NCBI RefSeq assembly: GCF_004358445.1
Contig: NZ_CP037951.1
Coordinates: 855,501 to 919,500 of the forward strand
Reading direction: 5' to 3'
DNA: 64,000 nucleotides
Origin: Parashewanella tropica
GTDB lineage: Bacteria > Pseudomonadota > Gammaproteobacteria > Enterobacterales > Shewanellaceae
Part shown: positions 54,143-62,199 of the stretch, piece after piece
Layout: every line of letters begins with the position of its first letter
Numbering within the stretch: the first letter of the stretch is position 1
Notes under the pieces: generated by a model
The model's input: the letters and a program-made list of their open reading frames with translations, nothing else
The model's database searches: none
Told to the model about the DNA's origin: nothing
Position numbers and translations under genes: made by a program

Positions 54143-55998
54143 TTGCTCTTACCTGATGCTTTTGGTCGTAATAGATATTCGTCTAACACTGCTTTAGCCA
54201 CAGGCCCAGCGTTTGTTCCACCCCAGCCTGCATTTTCTATTACCACTGAAACCACGATGGTCGGGTTTTCATAAGGTGCGTAGGCGACGATAAGCGCGTT
54301 ATCTCTGTGTCTTTCTTTTATGTTCTTTTCATCATATTTAGCATCTTGGGCGACACTGACGACTTGAGCCGTACCTGTCTTCATTGCCGCTTTATAAGGA
54401 GAATGTTTAAAGCGCATTTTATCTGCGGTTCTAAACATAGAATCATTAACGATTTCCCAATTATGCTTATCTTTAAGTGCAATGGGTGGAAGCTCATCTA
54501 CAGGTGCAGGAACATTAGTCTGGCTATTTTGCATCGCCCGTAATAAGTGGGGTACATAACGACGACCGCGATTGGCGATAATGGCCGTAGCATTGGCCAT
54601 TTGCAGCGGTGTTGCTGTCCAATAACCTTGGCCAATACCGATGGAAATGGTATCGCCGATATACCAAGGTTGTTCATACTTGAGCTGTTTCCAATCTCGG
54701 GTCGGCATGTTACCAGGAGACTCTTCAAAAATGTCGATACCTGAGTTTTCGCCAAAACCAAAAGGCATCATGAAATCAGAAATTCTGTCTATGCCTAATT
54801 TATACGCCATCTCATAAAAGAAGGTATCGCAAGAGTCAATGATGGCATGATGAACATCTACCCAGCCGTGTCCCCAACGTTTCCAGTCGCGATATTTGTG
54901 CTCAACATTAGGGATTTGCCAAAAGCCGGGATCCCATATTCGGGTTTTTTCATCAATCACATCATCTTCAAGCCCGACTAATGCCATTAAAGGCTTAATG
55001 GTGGAGGCGGGAGCATATTGTCCTTGGGTTGCACGGTTGATAAGAGGGCGAGACTTATCATTCAAAAGCGAACCATAAGCCTTGCTTGAAATCCCATGTA
55101 CAAATTGGTTGGGATCATAACTAGGGCTGGAAGCGAGAGCTAAAATTCCGCCATCTCGAGGATCGATTGCCACAACAGAACCACGACGTCCTGCCAACAT
55201 TTCCATGGCTTTTTGTTGAAGCTTTATATCAATGGTAAGGTAAATATCTTGCCCTGGTGTTGGCGGATTACTTTTTAGGGTGCGAATCGTTCGGCCGCGA
55301 TTATTCACTTCTTCTTCTAAGTGGCCGGGGGTACCGTGGAGCAAGCTTTCATAATAACGCTCGATACCTTGTTTACCGATATCTTTGGTTGCAGCATAGT
55401 TTTTCCAGTCATCACTGGCTTCAAGTTTGGCTCTGTCTCTTTGATTGATTTTTCCCACATAGCCCAAGACATGGGTCATCATTGAGCCATAAGGATAAAA
55501 GCGCTTTAGACCTGCTTCGACATAAACACCGGGAAATTTGTACTGATTAACACTGAATACGGCGACTTGTTCTTCGCTTAAACGTGTTTTAAGAGTCAGT
55601 GGCTTAAAGCGGCGTTGATACTTCATCGATTCATTGAACGTATCAACTTCATCTTTCGATAACGGGATGACTTGCTGTAATCGCTCAAGCGTATCAGGGA
55701 GATTTTTGACTTTTTCTGGCAGCACTTGTAACGAATAAAACGGTCGGTTTTCCGCCAACAATACGCCATTTCGATCGTAGATTAAGCCGCGATTAGGGCC
55801 AACAGGAACGACCCGAATACGGTTGTCGTTGGAGCGTGTGGAGTAGTCTTTGAAGCTCTCGACTTGAAGGTGATAAAGGTTATACAGCAGAATGCTGATC
55901 ATGGCGAGCACGCAAAAAAATGTGAATAAGGCTCGCCGCTTAAACAGTGAGGCCTCAGCGGCGTGATCATGGATGGTCATTCGCTTTTTAGGCGACAC
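54139..55998 (-). CDS. mrdA: penicillin-binding protein 2
   Basis: A 619-aa class B PBP, transpeptidase of rod elongation. It has one N-terminal membrane helix ([19 protein letters not shown]), a pedestal domain, and a transpeptidase domain with [10 protein letters not shown] (active-site STIK), a SxD-like DSCDTF segment and a KTGTAQV box. I prefer GTG 55998 ([11 protein letters not shown]) since GGAG lies at the right distance; a TTG at 56013 opens a slightly longer frame. It is followed by overlapping rodA. Confidence 0.95.
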   Translation of the reverse strand: MSPKKRMTIHDHAAEASLFKRRALFTFFCVLAMISILLYNLYHLQVESFKDYSTRSNDNRIRVVPVGPNRGLIYDRNGVLLAENRPFYSLQVLPEKVKNLPDTLERLQQVIPLSKDEVDTFNESMKYQRRFKPLTLKTRLSEEQVAVFSVNQYKFPGVYVEAGLKRFYPYGSMMTHVLGYVGKINQRDRAKLEASDDWKNYAATKDIGKQGIERYYESLLHGTPGHLEEEVNNRGRTIRTLKSNPPTPGQDIYLTIDIKLQQKAMEMLAGRRGSVVAIDPRDGGILALASSPSYDPNQFVHGISSKAYGSLLNDKSRPLINRATQGQYAPASTIKPLMALVGLEDDVIDEKTRIWDPGFWQIPNVEHKYRDWKRWGHGWVDVHHAIIDSCDTFFYEMAYKLGIDRISDFMMPFGFGENSGIDIFEESPGNMPTRDWKQLKYEQPWYIGDTISIGIGQGYWTATPLQMANATAIIANRGRRYVPHLLRAMQNSQTNVPAPVDELPPIALKDKHNWEIVNDSMFRTADKMRFKHSPYKAAMKTGTAQVVSVAQDAKYDEKNIKERHRDNALIVAYAPYENPTIVVSVVIENAGWGGTNAGPVAKAVLDEYLLRPKASGKSK

Positions 55999-56029
55999 AG
56001 TGCTCTCCGGCAATTAAAAATAGAATGTA

Positions 56030-56500
56030 TTATTCGCGATGATAAGGGTGGTTGTTATTGATGCTCCAAGCTCGATATAAACTTTCTGCCACCACAATTC
56101 TAACTAATGGATGTGGCATGGTTAGAGCAGACAAACACCAGCTTTGTTGTGCAGCCTGTTTGCAAGCAGGCGCTAACCCTTCTGGACCGCCAATTAATAA
56201 ACTAACATCACGACCATCAAGTTGCCATTTATTGAGCGTGGTTGCAAGATCTGGTGTGGTAAAATTTTTACCGGGTAGATCTAGAGTAACGATATGATTC
56301 CCTTTAGGAATTGCAGCTAACATTTGCTCACCTTCTTTATGAAGAATGCGAGAAATGTCAGCATTTTTTCCACGCTTTCCAGCAGGAATTTCGACTAACT
56401 CTAGCGGCATGTCTCTTGGGAAGCGGCGTTGATATTCTTGAAAGCCTTGTGTTACCCAAGATGGCATTTTAGTGCCAACAGCAATGAGTTGTAATTTCAT
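56030..56500 (-). CDS. rlmH: 23S rRNA pseudouridine(1915)-N3-methyltransferase
   Basis: A 156-aa SPOUT methyltransferase acting on 23S rRNA helix 69. Conserved LLIGGPEGL and the C-terminal [22 protein letters not shown] with YHRE end are diagnostic. It lies four bases after rsfS, the usual pair. Confidence 0.97.
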   Translation of the reverse strand: MKLQLIAVGTKMPSWVTQGFQEYQRRFPRDMPLELVEIPAGKRGKNADISRILHKEGEQMLAAIPKGNHIVTLDLPGKNFTTPDLATTLNKWQLDGRDVSLLIGGPEGLAPACKQAAQQSWCLSALTMPHPLVRIVVAESLYRAWSINNNHPYHRE

Positions 56501-56504
56501 ACGA

Positions 56505-56834
56505 TTAAGCGTGGTTATCTGACCAGAGTTTTTCTAACTGGTAGAAGTCGCGAGTGTGATCTTGCATAACATGCAAAATAACATTGCCCATATCTACCAA
56601 CACCCATTCACTTCCGTCACGGCCTTCAATGCCAAGTGGTGGAATGCCAGCATTTTTACTTTCTAACGCTACGTGTTCTGCAATAGATTTGACGTGAGTT
56701 TTTGATGTGCCAGAGCAAATCACCATGTATTCAGTAATGGTGGATTTTTCTTTAACGTCTAGTTCAACGATATCTCTCGCTTTAAGATCTTCAATTTTAT
56801 CAACAATAAATGCTTTTAACTCTGTGCTCTGCAC
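56505..56834 (-). CDS. rsfS: ribosome silencing factor RsfS
   Basis: A 109-aa protein that binds ribosomal protein L14 and blocks subunit joining in starvation. [19 protein letters not shown] and [15 protein letters not shown] are typical. The frame extends upstream to 56966, but the family begins near [17 protein letters not shown], and a GTG at 56834 has GAGG eight bases before it, so I use the shorter form. First gene of the leftward wall cluster. Confidence 0.94.
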   Translation of the reverse strand: MQSTELKAFIVDKIEDLKARDIVELDVKEKSTITEYMVICSGTSKTHVKSIAEHVALESKNAGIPPLGIEGRDGSEWVLVDMGNVILHVMQDHTRDFYQLEKLWSDNHA

Positions 56835-57008
56835 GCCATATACCTCAATGAAAACGGAGTAGCCGCGCAGTATAGCAAGAAACAAGGGGGAAATATATTC
56901 GGGTCTTTGAGTAGGCTGATGAGAATATGACATAAGATTTTTTTCTATCCAAACTCTTAGCTTCATACGTAAACAACAATGAATTCAAATTCGAATGTTG
57001 AGGTTCAT

Positions 57009-57530
57009 ATGCGTATTAAACATTTACTCGCCATAGTGGTGCTACCTATGTTTCTAAGTGCTTGTTTAGGTACTCCCAAAGGCATTAAACCTGTGGAAAA
57101 TTTCGATATTGGAAGTTACAGCGGACAATGGTACGAAATTGCAAGGATGAAGAATGGTTTTGAAAAAAACTTGGATCATGTCACCGCTAATTATTCATTG
57201 AACGATGATGGGAGTATTAAAGTCATCAATCAAGGCATGAATCATCAAAATGGAGAAATGAGCAATATTGAAGGCTCTGCTACGTTTGCTAAAACAGACG
57301 ATATTGGATATCTAAAAGTATCGTTTTTTAAACCTTTTAGTGCATCTTATGTGATCTTTAAACTCGATTCGAATTATGAGTATGCGTATGTGACCAGCTA
57401 TAACAAGGACTATTTATGGTTGTTATCACGAACACCAACCGTATCAAAATCTGTACTCGATGATTTCTATACCACAGCCAAAGAAAAAGGGTTTAAAGTG
57501 GAGAATCTCATTCAGGTGGATCAACAATAA
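57009..57530 (+). CDS. blc: outer-membrane lipocalin Blc
   Basis: A 173-aa lipoprotein with lipobox FLSACLG. The lipocalin GxW motif is in YSGQWYEIARMKNGFE and the later ANYSLNDDGSIKVINQG and YLWLLSRTPT segments match bacterial lipocalins that bind lysophospholipids or fatty acids. I chose ATG 57009 (GAGG upstream, signal peptide follows) over the frame start at 56979. Divergent from rsfS. Confidence 0.93.
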   Translation: MRIKHLLAIVVLPMFLSACLGTPKGIKPVENFDIGSYSGQWYEIARMKNGFEKNLDHVTANYSLNDDGSIKVINQGMNHQNGEMSNIEGSATFAKTDDIGYLKVSFFKPFSASYVIFKLDSNYEYAYVTSYNKDYLWLLSRTPTVSKSVLDDFYTTAKEKGFKVENLIQVDQQ

Positions 57531-57716
57531 AATACCGAATTTAACAATAGGCGTAATCTTTTAGAAGTTACGCCTCAATTATATAAACACCAGCTGAATA
57601 CAAGGTCAAATTTACTTTTCGTGAATGAGATTGCAACGATAAACTGATTACTTTTATTGCGTTATCATTTGCTTACATGGAAAGGGAGGATGACAGTTTT
57701 TTATATGTCAATAATA

Positions 57717-57800
57717 TCCACACCGCACAAACTCTGCTTTGCATAAGAGATAACCAATTTATCGTTGTAAAAATAATAATGAAAGATCAGTTTGCCCTAA
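57717..57800. repeat. partial copy of the 50899-51165 MITE end
   Basis: ACAAACTCTGCTTTGCATAA, then ATAACCAATTT and a degenerate GAAAGATCAGTTTGCCCTAA match the reverse complement of the left end of the element at 50899-51165 with scattered differences. The rest of the 57531-57852 gap holds nothing else I can name. Confidence 0.65.
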
Positions 57801-57852
57801 CAATTTTTAAATGAAGATTGTTACCTATAAATACTATTAACTGAGGTTTTAT

Positions 57853-58281
57853 ATGACAATCCAAGTGCCACAAATTGAAAGCCAAGTTGTGTTTAGGGAA
57901 AAGGGTGCAGGGTTAACGGATATTTCTACGTCTACATGGGAAGCATGCGCGGTAGGGTTAGTTCAAGCCAAGAAGTTGCATTTTTCCTATAAGGTTCATA
58001 CAGGGGAGACTCGGACTCTTCAATATGACCTGACCCAAAAACATGGATGCTGCAGTGTAAGTTATCTTTTTCATTATAAAGGCAGTTTGGAAGAGGTTAA
58101 TGAAAGAGACTATAAAGTAGACGCAGAAAATATAGAAGTGGGCTTAAATCGTTCTTTAAAAGATGCCATTTCGTCAAGTCGAAAACTAAAAAATGATCTT
58201 GCTATGGTAAGTTTCGAAACTTCTGATAATTGGCTCGCGGATAATAGACCCTCCGATACTCAACCTTTGTTACAGCAGTGA
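57853..58281 (+). CDS. hypothetical protein (142 aa)
   Basis: I do not recognise it. No signal peptide; a GCCS cysteine pair lies in the middle and the C-terminus is hydrophilic. A GAGG ribosome site precedes the ATG. It is convergent with deoD and lies next to the repeat remnant. Confidence 0.6.
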   Translation: MTIQVPQIESQVVFREKGAGLTDISTSTWEACAVGLVQAKKLHFSYKVHTGETRTLQYDLTQKHGCCSVSYLFHYKGSLEEVNERDYKVDAENIEVGLNRSLKDAISSSRKLKNDLAMVSFETSDNWLADNRPSDTQPLLQQ

Positions 58282-58293
58282 AACTGTTTGAAG

Positions 58294-58320
58294 GCCATCG
58301 TGGCATTTTCCCGCGATGGC
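58294..58320. terminator. convergent hairpin between hypothetical gene and deoD
   Basis: GCCATCG (58294-58300) pairs with CGATGGC (58314-58320). T-runs are weak on both sides, so termination is uncertain. Confidence 0.4.
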
Positions 58321-58329
58321 TTAACTTGA

Positions 58330-59031
58330 TCAGCAACCTGTTGCTAAAGCCAGCTTCATCATATCGTTAAAGCCGTTTTGTCTCTCTTCGCTTGAGGTTT
58401 CTTCCCCAGTGATCACATGATCTGAAATGGTCAAAATACTCAATGCCTTGATTTTGTGCTCCATGGCTAAGGTATATAATGCCGCCGTTTCCATTTCTAC
58501 GGCTAGGATATTCATTTTTAGTAAAGCTGGAACCAGATTTTTATCACAACCGTAAAATAAATCGTTGGTAAAAATATTGCCGAATTTAACATCAAGCCCT
58601 AGCTCATTGGCTTTTTCATGACAGCGAAGCGCTAAGTTAAAATCAGGCGTAGCAGGACAATCGTAGCCTGCAAACTTGGCTCGGTTGGTTGCCGATGCAG
58701 TGCCAGCACCCGTTGCGACAATAATGTCACGTACCTTTGCGTCTTCAGCAATTCCGCCAGCGCTACCGACTCGAATGATGGTTTTAACATTGTAATGAGT
58801 GATCAGCTCATGCACATAAATAGAAACGGAAGGCACGCCCATACCGTGTCCCATCACCGACACCTTCTTGCCTTCAAAATATCCTGTGTAACCAAACATG
58901 TTGCGAACATCGGTCACAAGTTTGGCATCAGTTAGATAGTTTTCGGCAATGTGTTTGGCGCGAAGCGGATCGCCAGGCATAAATACGATGTCTGCGAAAT
59001 CATCTTGTTGTGCGTTAATGTGTGGGGTCAT
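58330..59031 (-). CDS. deoD: purine-nucleoside phosphorylase
   Basis: A 233-aa DeoD-type hexameric phosphorylase cleaving purine (deoxy)nucleosides. MPGDPLRAKHIAENYL (phosphate site), SVMGHGMGVPSVSIYVHEL, RVGSAGGI and NILAVEMETAALYTLA with the catalytic Asp region SDHVITGE are present. It is divergent from a Crp/Fnr-type gene that may regulate it. Confidence 0.93.
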   Translation of the reverse strand: MTPHINAQQDDFADIVFMPGDPLRAKHIAENYLTDAKLVTDVRNMFGYTGYFEGKKVSVMGHGMGVPSVSIYVHELITHYNVKTIIRVGSAGGIAEDAKVRDIIVATGAGTASATNRAKFAGYDCPATPDFNLALRCHEKANELGLDVKFGNIFTNDLFYGCDKNLVPALLKMNILAVEMETAALYTLAMEHKIKALSILTISDHVITGEETSSEERQNGFNDMMKLALATGC

Positions 59032-59125
59032 GATTATTCCTCCTCATCAAAGATGTGGGCATAATAGAAAGTCGTCATCAAAAACATGAGGACAATTGTC
59101 CTCAATAGAAAAAAGAAAAAGGCTG

Positions 59126-59782
59126 ATGCTAAAAAATGAGAGTTTGATCGGCGAAAGCAAACTGATTGAAAAGCTATCTGAGCAAAGCTTTAAATCGGTA
59201 TGCTTTCAAAAAGGTGATTATGTATTGCGTCGAGGACAGGAGCTTAAGTTCTTTTACTGGTATCAACAGCAGCAACAAGGTGAATGTGCGATACAGTACT
59301 TGGCGGAAAATGGGCGTAGTATCAAGTTACCACTTGGCAGCAACCAAAATCGCTTTTTCGGGGAAATCGAAGCTTTAACGTCTCAACCTTGTCAGTTTGA
59401 TGTAATCACCAATTCTGTATTGCACCTCAAGATCATACCAGCAAAGCTGCTAGCCGAGCTGATCAAGCAAGACAGTCAAATAGCTATTTGGTATGCCAAT
59501 ACCATGGCTCATCGTTATCAAAATATGGTGGAAACCTGTTTTTTCTATATGCTTCATCCTCTTGCCATCAATATTGCACAAGATATTTTAAAGCGTCATC
59601 AAAACGGCAAGCCTGTAAAGCACTTCGAAAATCAATCCGATGAAGCTGCACGCTTTGGCTGCTCTGAACGAGTATATCGACGTGTGATCAAACAGCTACT
59701 TGAGTTAGAGATATTGAGAAAGCGAGAAGGTCACTTAGCTGTGTTGGATATCGCGAAGTTAACTCAATTTCTTCAAGGTTAA
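59126..59782 (+). CDS. Crp/Fnr-family transcription regulator (YeiL-like)
   Basis: A 218-aa regulator: a cyclic-nucleotide-binding-like beta barrel (FQKGDYVLRRGQELKFFYW, LGSNQNRFFGEIEAL), a dimer helix, and a C-terminal helix-turn-helix (DEAARFGCSERVYRRVIKQL). The usual cAMP-binding RxS is not evident, nor an iron-sulfur cysteine set. A TTG at 59096 opens a longer frame; ATG 59126 looks more natural. It stands divergent from deoD with a short shared promoter region. Confidence 0.82.
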   Translation: MLKNESLIGESKLIEKLSEQSFKSVCFQKGDYVLRRGQELKFFYWYQQQQQGECAIQYLAENGRSIKLPLGSNQNRFFGEIEALTSQPCQFDVITNSVLHLKIIPAKLLAELIKQDSQIAIWYANTMAHRYQNMVETCFFYMLHPLAINIAQDILKRHQNGKPVKHFENQSDEAARFGCSERVYRRVIKQLLELEILRKREGHLAVLDIAKLTQFLQG

Positions 59783-59925
59783 ATTAGGGAGTCGATATGG
59801 TTACTCCTTGATGTTGGGATAGTGTCCTAATTCTAATTGACTGTTTTTATTAACTAAGATTAACCCGCCGCTTTCTTTGTCCATCTATATTTAAACTATG
59901 GAATGCTAAATATGCGAATGGACTT

Positions 59926-60444
59926 ATGTTTGAAGTTTACTCTTATCGTGAATCAAGCAACGACTATTTAGTTCAGAAAATGGATGAAACGGCTTTTAAG
60001 CAAATCGCCCCACAAGAGTGTGCAATTTGCTTGGGTTCATTCGAGCATGAAGATAAGTCTTACCAAGTTCTCAAAACCAATCCTTGTATCAAACCTCATT
60101 ATTTTCATTTGCATTGCATGAAACATTGGTCAAAAGCAGAAGACCACATCAGAGCTAAACAATTTAGCTGTCCAACTTGTCGTGCCGACTTAGGCTCATT
60201 GCGGTTGGGCATAAATACTAAGGTGGTAGAGTATCAAGTTCATTTAGCTGAAAAACAGGATGCTAATGATGACGTTAACCAAACAAATGCAACTGCAGAC
60301 GAAAACCGAGTTAGAGAGAATAAGCACAACAGTACCAGCAGAAATGTTTCATTCGTTGAGCAAATGGCGGGCTATTTCAAAGAGTGGTTCAGGCAAGGGG
60401 TAATCGGTAATATTGGCGGTTCTGAATTTGACAGAAATGAATAG
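59926..60444 (+). CDS. RING-H2 finger protein of eukaryotic type
   Basis: A 172-aa protein whose residues 32-85 fit RING-H2 exactly: C32, C35, C54, H58, H61, C64, C82, C85 (CAIC ... CIKPHYFHLHC ... CPTC). The C-terminal part is polar and disordered, ending with a short amphipathic helix. RING fingers mark ubiquitin ligases; in bacteria they usually belong to effectors delivered into eukaryotic hosts. No secretion signal is obvious. The zinc fold is well supported, the ligase role is inferred. Confidence 0.8.
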   Translation: MFEVYSYRESSNDYLVQKMDETAFKQIAPQECAICLGSFEHEDKSYQVLKTNPCIKPHYFHLHCMKHWSKAEDHIRAKQFSCPTCRADLGSLRLGINTKVVEYQVHLAEKQDANDDVNQTNATADENRVRENKHNSTSRNVSFVEQMAGYFKEWFRQGVIGNIGGSEFDRNE

Positions 60445-60453
60445 GTCATAAAA

Positions 60454-60484
60454 CAATGAGGCTGATTATCGACCAGCCTCATTG
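60454..60484. terminator. convergent terminator after RING gene
   Basis: CAATGAGGCTG (60454-60464) and CAGCCTCATTG (60474-60484) form a perfect 11-bp stem with a nine-base loop, followed by GTATTTT on the right. It lies between two convergent genes. Confidence 0.75.
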
Positions 60485-60494
60485 GTATTTTCGA

Positions 60495-60863
60495 TTAGTG
60501 ACTATGACCGTGCTTCGCTTCAAAGTTAATTTTATTTTGAACGTCGACCAAAGCACCTGAATTAGAAATGGTAAAAACTAAAGTTTCTTTTGTGGTTTGG
60601 TTCGTCGCTGACACAATGTAACCCTGCTCCGTCTTTTCGGTTAATTTGAAGCTATTTTTGTCCACACTTCCCCATGATTTATCAAGCTTGCCGATTTTCA
60701 ACCCGGTGTCTTTAAAGCTCATTTTTTTAGCAACCATATAAGCAACGGTTTTGGCTTTTTGGACTGATATTATTTTGCCGTGACCATGTCCATCACCATG
60801 AGCGAATACCGAGCCAGAGATAAATAGTGTTGCCGCTGCGAATAGTGAAATTAATGTTTTCAT
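60495..60863 (-). CDS. periplasmic His-rich DUF6488-like protein
   Basis: A 122-aa protein with a signal peptide (FISGSVFAHG). Histidine clusters flank the mature chain (HGDGHGHG at the start, HGHSH at the end), suggesting metal binding. The PepSY-like middle (KSWGSVDKNSFKLTE) fits the DUF6488 group found beside HupE and CusA genes. Last gene of the leftward metal cluster. Confidence 0.75.
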   Translation of the reverse strand: MKTLISLFAAATLFISGSVFAHGDGHGHGKIISVQKAKTVAYMVAKKMSFKDTGLKIGKLDKSWGSVDKNSFKLTEKTEQGYIVSATNQTTKETLVFTISNSGALVDVQNKINFEAKHGHSH

Positions 60864-60900
60864 TTTTATTTCCTTTATTTTTTCAATTAGTTGTTAATGT

Positions 60901-61419
60901 TTACTGCTTTAAGCCTTGGATAGCGTATTTACCGCTAAACAGCAGTTGAATTTGGATGTCTTTGTCAGACTTATTTCTAAAATACCAACCGTGAGAACCA
61001 GCAAATGGCGCAGTGAAGCTGCCCTTCATTTCAGGTACGGTGGCAATGGTGTAGCTTTCAAAGTAACCCGTAGTATCGCCTTCTGGCTCGCCATGAAGAT
61101 CGACATAAATAGCATTGCCATCGGTTAACCACTCATAAGTCACTTTGTCGAATTGATTCATTGCCAGTTTGTATTCCACGCCACGACCTGCTGGAACGGT
61201 TATGGTTACGGCGTCTTCATTATCACCAATGGCTTTTACAGGCTTTGGTGCTGCGGGTTCTTCAACGTTTAATACGTTTACCCCTAGTGCTTTACCAACA
61301 CCTGTTGGATCGATGTTGTACTCAGCAGGCATAACCACGGTGACTAAAATAACGCCAGCAGCAACAAATGAGGCTAAGGTTGCTTTTATTAAAGAAGAAG
61401 TCGATAAGTGTGCGTTCAT
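60901..61419 (-). CDS. transmembrane anchor protein of metal cluster
   Basis: A 172-aa protein with one N-terminal membrane helix (ATLASFVAAGVILVTVVMP) and a periplasmic beta-sandwich-like domain (GRGVEYKLAM, GSHGWYFRNKSDKDIQIQL). It is regularly found between HupE and DUF6488 genes. Its role is unknown; position suggests a part of a metal transport complex. Confidence 0.75.
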   Translation of the reverse strand: MNAHLSTSSLIKATLASFVAAGVILVTVVMPAEYNIDPTGVGKALGVNVLNVEEPAAPKPVKAIGDNEDAVTITVPAGRGVEYKLAMNQFDKVTYEWLTDGNAIYVDLHGEPEGDTTGYFESYTIATVPEMKGSFTAPFAGSHGWYFRNKSDKDIQIQLLFSGKYAIQGLKQ

Positions 61420-61439
61420 AAAAATATCTCTTATTAGAA

Positions 61440-62138
61440 TTAGTTAACGAAATAGCCAGTCATTTGCATGCCGACGAGCAGGAAGCCACCAAACATTAAA
61501 GCTGTGTTGGTTAATGCTGCGAATTTTAAGTAGCTGCTGTGCTTACGCCAGAAGTTGATGATCAACAAAATAAACATCAGTGCTAAAATCTGCCCAATTT
61601 CAACACCTAGGTTGAACGCCAACATATTAGTGAACAGTCCATCTTCTGGAAGCTTGAATTCTTGGATTTTTGTGGCAAGACCAAAGCCGTGGAATAAACC
61701 GAAGATCAATACCGCAGCTTTGGTGTTTGGCTGTTTACCAAACATTTTTTCAAAGCCGCCCAAGTTATCGAAGCCTTTGTAGACCACTGATAAGCCAATG
61801 ATGGCGTCAATCAAATACGGGTTCATTTGAATGTTGGCAAGTACGCCAGTCATCAAAGTTAAGCTGTGACCAATGGTGAACATACTGACGTACAGCAGTA
61901 CGTCTTTGCCACGGTATAAGAAGAACAACACACCAACCAAAAACAGTAAGTGGTCATAACCGGTTACCATGTGCTTGGCACCGATATACATAAACGGGAT
62001 AAATTGAACCCCAGTATTGTTCTCTAGAAATATGCGAGTACTGTCGTCAACACCATGAGCCAAGGTTTCAAATGAAACGATGGCTGCAAGGGCTAAGAGC
62101 AAGTATCGCAACTGAGATAATTTCAGCTTTAACAGCAT
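61440..62138 (-). CDS. HupE/UreJ-family membrane protein
   Basis: A 232-aa protein with a signal-like first helix and about six membrane helices. YIGAKHMVTGYDHLLFLVGV and FGLFHGFGLA are hallmark segments of the HupE/UreJ-2 family with His and Asp positioned for nickel/cobalt-type metals. Encoded between the RND gene and the anchor gene, read leftward. Confidence 0.88.
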   Translation of the reverse strand: MLLKLKLSQLRYLLLALAAIVSFETLAHGVDDSTRIFLENNTGVQFIPFMYIGAKHMVTGYDHLLFLVGVLFFLYRGKDVLLYVSMFTIGHSLTLMTGVLANIQMNPYLIDAIIGLSVVYKGFDNLGGFEKMFGKQPNTKAAVLIFGLFHGFGLATKIQEFKLPEDGLFTNMLAFNLGVEIGQILALMFILLIINFWRKHSSYLKFAALTNTALMFGGFLLVGMQMTGYFVN

Positions 62139-62163
62139 TGAGTTTTCCTTTTTTGTTATAAGA

Positions 62164-62188
62164 CTCCTGCCTTTTCAATAGGCAGGAG
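62164..62188 (-). terminator. hairpin between cusA and HupE genes
   Basis: CTCCTGCC (62164-62171) pairs with GGCAGGAG (62181-62188) just after the RND gene stop. Read leftward it is followed by TCTTATAAC, so termination would be partial; it may separate expression of the pump from the HupE group. Confidence 0.55.
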
Positions 62189-62199
62189 CAATTCGAAAG

